A DNA stretch of 64,000 nt from Trifolium pratense (Eukaryota; Streptophyta; Magnoliopsida; Fabales; Fabaceae): positions 44,504,409-44,568,408 of the forward strand of contig NC_060065.1 in NCBI RefSeq assembly GCF_020283565.1, given 5' to 3'. The translations under genes were made by a program, and so were the position numbers. Shown here in pieces: positions 60,784 through 64,000 of this stretch (its first letter is position 1; the number at the start of each line of letters is the position of its first letter). The notes under the pieces were generated by a model. The model saw only the letters and a program-made list of their open reading frames with translations, did no database searches and was not told the origin of the DNA.

Positions 60784-61442
60784 ATGGCCAAAAAGAATAA
60801 GAGAAAAAACAAGAACAAGAACGTTGCCGGAGCTCCACCGGAAAACCCCATTTCCAGCTCACCACCACCGTCACCTGTTCCCTCCGAGGAAACCATCATT
60901 CCCAACATTGCTGAAGTTGAAAAAGAAGCCTTTGATTTTGCCACTGCCGTTAGTTCCTTATTCATTTCTATATTGTTTTGGATTCTCTTTCTGGGTTTTG
61001 CTTTTCATGGTTTCTAGTTTCATAAAGTCTTAATCTTTTCTTCAAATCATTGTTATTGAATTAATCAGGCGTTTAAGAAGCACCGTTTTGACAGAGATGT
61101 TGCTGAGGAGATGAAGAATGAGTTTGATAACAGATATGGCCCTACTTGGCATTGCATCGTCGGTCGCGATTTTGGTAATTAATCCTTTCTTTGATTTTTA
61201 TCACTTGGAGTTAGTTAATCTGTGCTTATCAAGTTAATTAGTTCTTGTTTGTTAGTTAAATTATGATTATGATATTAATTAGTTCTTCTTTATGTTTATG
61301 GATGACACATTTAGTTTACAATTGAAATGCATTCATGGACTTTTGCATTTTTTTTGCAGGCTATTTTATAAATCATGAAACAAACTGCTACATTCGTTTC
61401 CAAGTGGGTCTGAAAAATGTTTTACTTTTTAAAAGTGGATAA
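60784..61442 (+). CDS. LC8-type dynein light chain-like protein (117 aa, three exons)
   Basis: Exons 60784-60948, 61069-61174 and 61360-61442 join in phase (GCC|GTTAGT, TTTG|GTAATT) to 117 aa. A Lys/Asn-rich N-tail (MAKKNKRKNKNKN) and a Pro/Ser-rich linker precede an LC8 domain with RYGPTWHCIVGRDFG and an LLFKSG end. LC8 proteins are dimeric hubs that bind short linear motifs; flowering plants lack cytoplasmic dynein heavy chains, so any role here is dynein-independent (established knowledge). The last strand reads NHETNCYIRFQVGLKNVLLFKSG-like, quite different from the usual THETKHFIYFYLG, so partner binding may differ. The donor GTTAGT of intron 1 is less common; reading through instead would end at a stop at 61015-61017 after a hydrophobic tail. 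Confidence 0.88.
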
Positions 61443-61695
61443 ATAGCTATATGAATTTGTGATGATGGTGGCAAAGTTGACAAGAATTGTGATTATGCTG
61501 CTGTGTTGGTGTTAGTTAACTTAACTCCATCATCATGTATTAATTGATCCACTAGCTGAAACCTTGCTCTTTGCAGGACATACTTGATTCTTGTGGTTTT
61601 GCTTGTATATTTGATTTTGAGATCATGTCATGTAAATAAACTAAGTTTTCAAATATGAAAATGAATCCAAGAGTTATTAGACTGAATAGTTATTC

Positions 61696-61825
61696 TATGA
61701 AGAGAGACACTTTACATTGTGAAACACCACACACAATACTAACTTGTCGACATCGAAAATAATTTGAGAAAACATAATTATTGAATATAATCACATGTGC
61801 CGATGTATTGTGTTAGTGTCGAATA
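61696..61825. mobile_element. Worn hAT-type MITE, relative of 45075-45239
   Basis: ctatgaagagagacac, taacttgtcgacatcgaaaataatttgagaaaa and aatataatcacatgtgccgatgt track the 45075 copy. The right terminal repeat and TSD are lost. Confidence 0.6.
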
Positions 61826-62207
61826 TCGGGACCCAGATTCCGTGCAGTCGAAGTTTTCGTGCAGTTATGCAGTCGGTCACTTTATGGCCGTCCGATCAAG
61901 ATTTATTTAAACTGTCTGATCGTGATCGGACGACTATCAAGTGACTATGCTGAAATTCGAATGCACATTCCCGAATATTGACATGTAAATGAATTTGTGA
62001 TGATTAACTAAGCGTGTGGGCCAAAAAAACCAAAGGTGACAGACAAATTAAATGAAAATGAAATACTAAAAAGAGTCAAAGAGTGAGTGCGGTATGAATT
62101 TGCGAATCACTATTTTGTTCCCATTTAATAATAATATTAATAATACTCCTTCCTACTCCAACTCCACTTTCAGAAAGAGAACGCTAAAAGACCAATTTGA
62201 CCTTCGA

Positions 62208-62236
62208 TCTTCTTCTTCTTCTTCTTCCTCTCTCCG
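62208..62236. repeat. (TCT)n tract in the ArfGAP leader
   Basis: A run of about eight TCT/TTC units in the likely 5'UTR, some 27 bases before the ATG at 62263. Confidence 0.8.
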
Positions 62237-62262
62237 ATTTGACTCTTCTTCAATCCATCATC

Positions 62263-63755
<1,493 letters not shown>

Positions 63756-64000
63756 TGAAATATCAAAAGTGGTGGAGATTTGTGGGTTTACTTATAATGT
63801 TGATGCTAAAATAATTTTAGTTAAATCTATAGTAAAAATTTCATAAGTGGGTAATTGTATATTATGGTGATGGTAATGGTGTTTGTAATTATTGTTATGT
63901 GTCTAGTTGAATGTGTTGATTTTCATACTTAATAATTTTGATAGGCACTGTAACTTTTGTATCATGCTTATTTAAAACCCTTGCTAGTAACAAGAAACAG

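Overview
The window is nuclear DNA from a plant, most likely a legume of the Medicago/Trifolium type. The base for this is inference: the DNA is very AT-rich, genes have short GT-AG introns, the receptor kinase is a clear eudicot THESEUS1 type, and the repeat landscape (foldback MITEs, a TRIM-like element with a tRNA-Met primer site, tRNA-derived SINEs) is familiar from legumes. No bacterial, organellar, rRNA or CRISPR feature is seen.

Layout. 1-1297 holds the truncated end of a transposon family that returns complete at 19986-21601. 3492-4373 (minus) is a membrane-anchored SAM-dependent methyltransferase gene. 5.0-30 kb has no convincing host gene and is a transposon graveyard: Mutator-like MITEs with 9-bp target-site duplications (TSDs), a 5'-truncated LINE with a 16-bp TSD (8976-10347), tandem and mirror-image foldback elements tied to (TA)n tracts, two solo LTRs with perfect 5-bp TSDs (18663-19818 and 25632-26203), Stowaway-like MITEs and a TRIM-like element (about 29518-29830). 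A small intronless gene for a 68-aa double-CxxC protein lies at 30632-30838, followed by a hAT-like element. 31.7-41 kb is again repeats and decayed LINE sequence.

The right third is gene-rich: a THESEUS1-like receptor kinase (41810-44332, +), a two-exon root-cap/LEA-like secreted protein gene (45464-46756, -), a four-exon small mitochondrial-type membrane protein gene (49640-52282, +), a six-exon predicted chloroplast zinc-ribbon membrane protein gene (53977-59764, -) whose 4.46-kb first intron contains a broken Ty3/gypsy element, a three-exon LC8-type dynein light chain gene (60784-61442, +), and the first three exons of an AGD5-type ArfGAP gene (62263 to beyond the window, +). These genes are independent single transcription units, not a pathway cluster. 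Exon joins were worked out by hand from GT-AG sites and reading phase; every joined frame given here is consistent.

The most unusual material is in the repeats: an element with about 515-bp inverted arms enclosing an array of eight 31-bp palindromes; a MITE family whose own ends are small hairpins; two 396-bp foldbacks in opposite orientation inside TA microsatellites; and a 23-nt A-rich insertion flanked by a 17-bp duplication.
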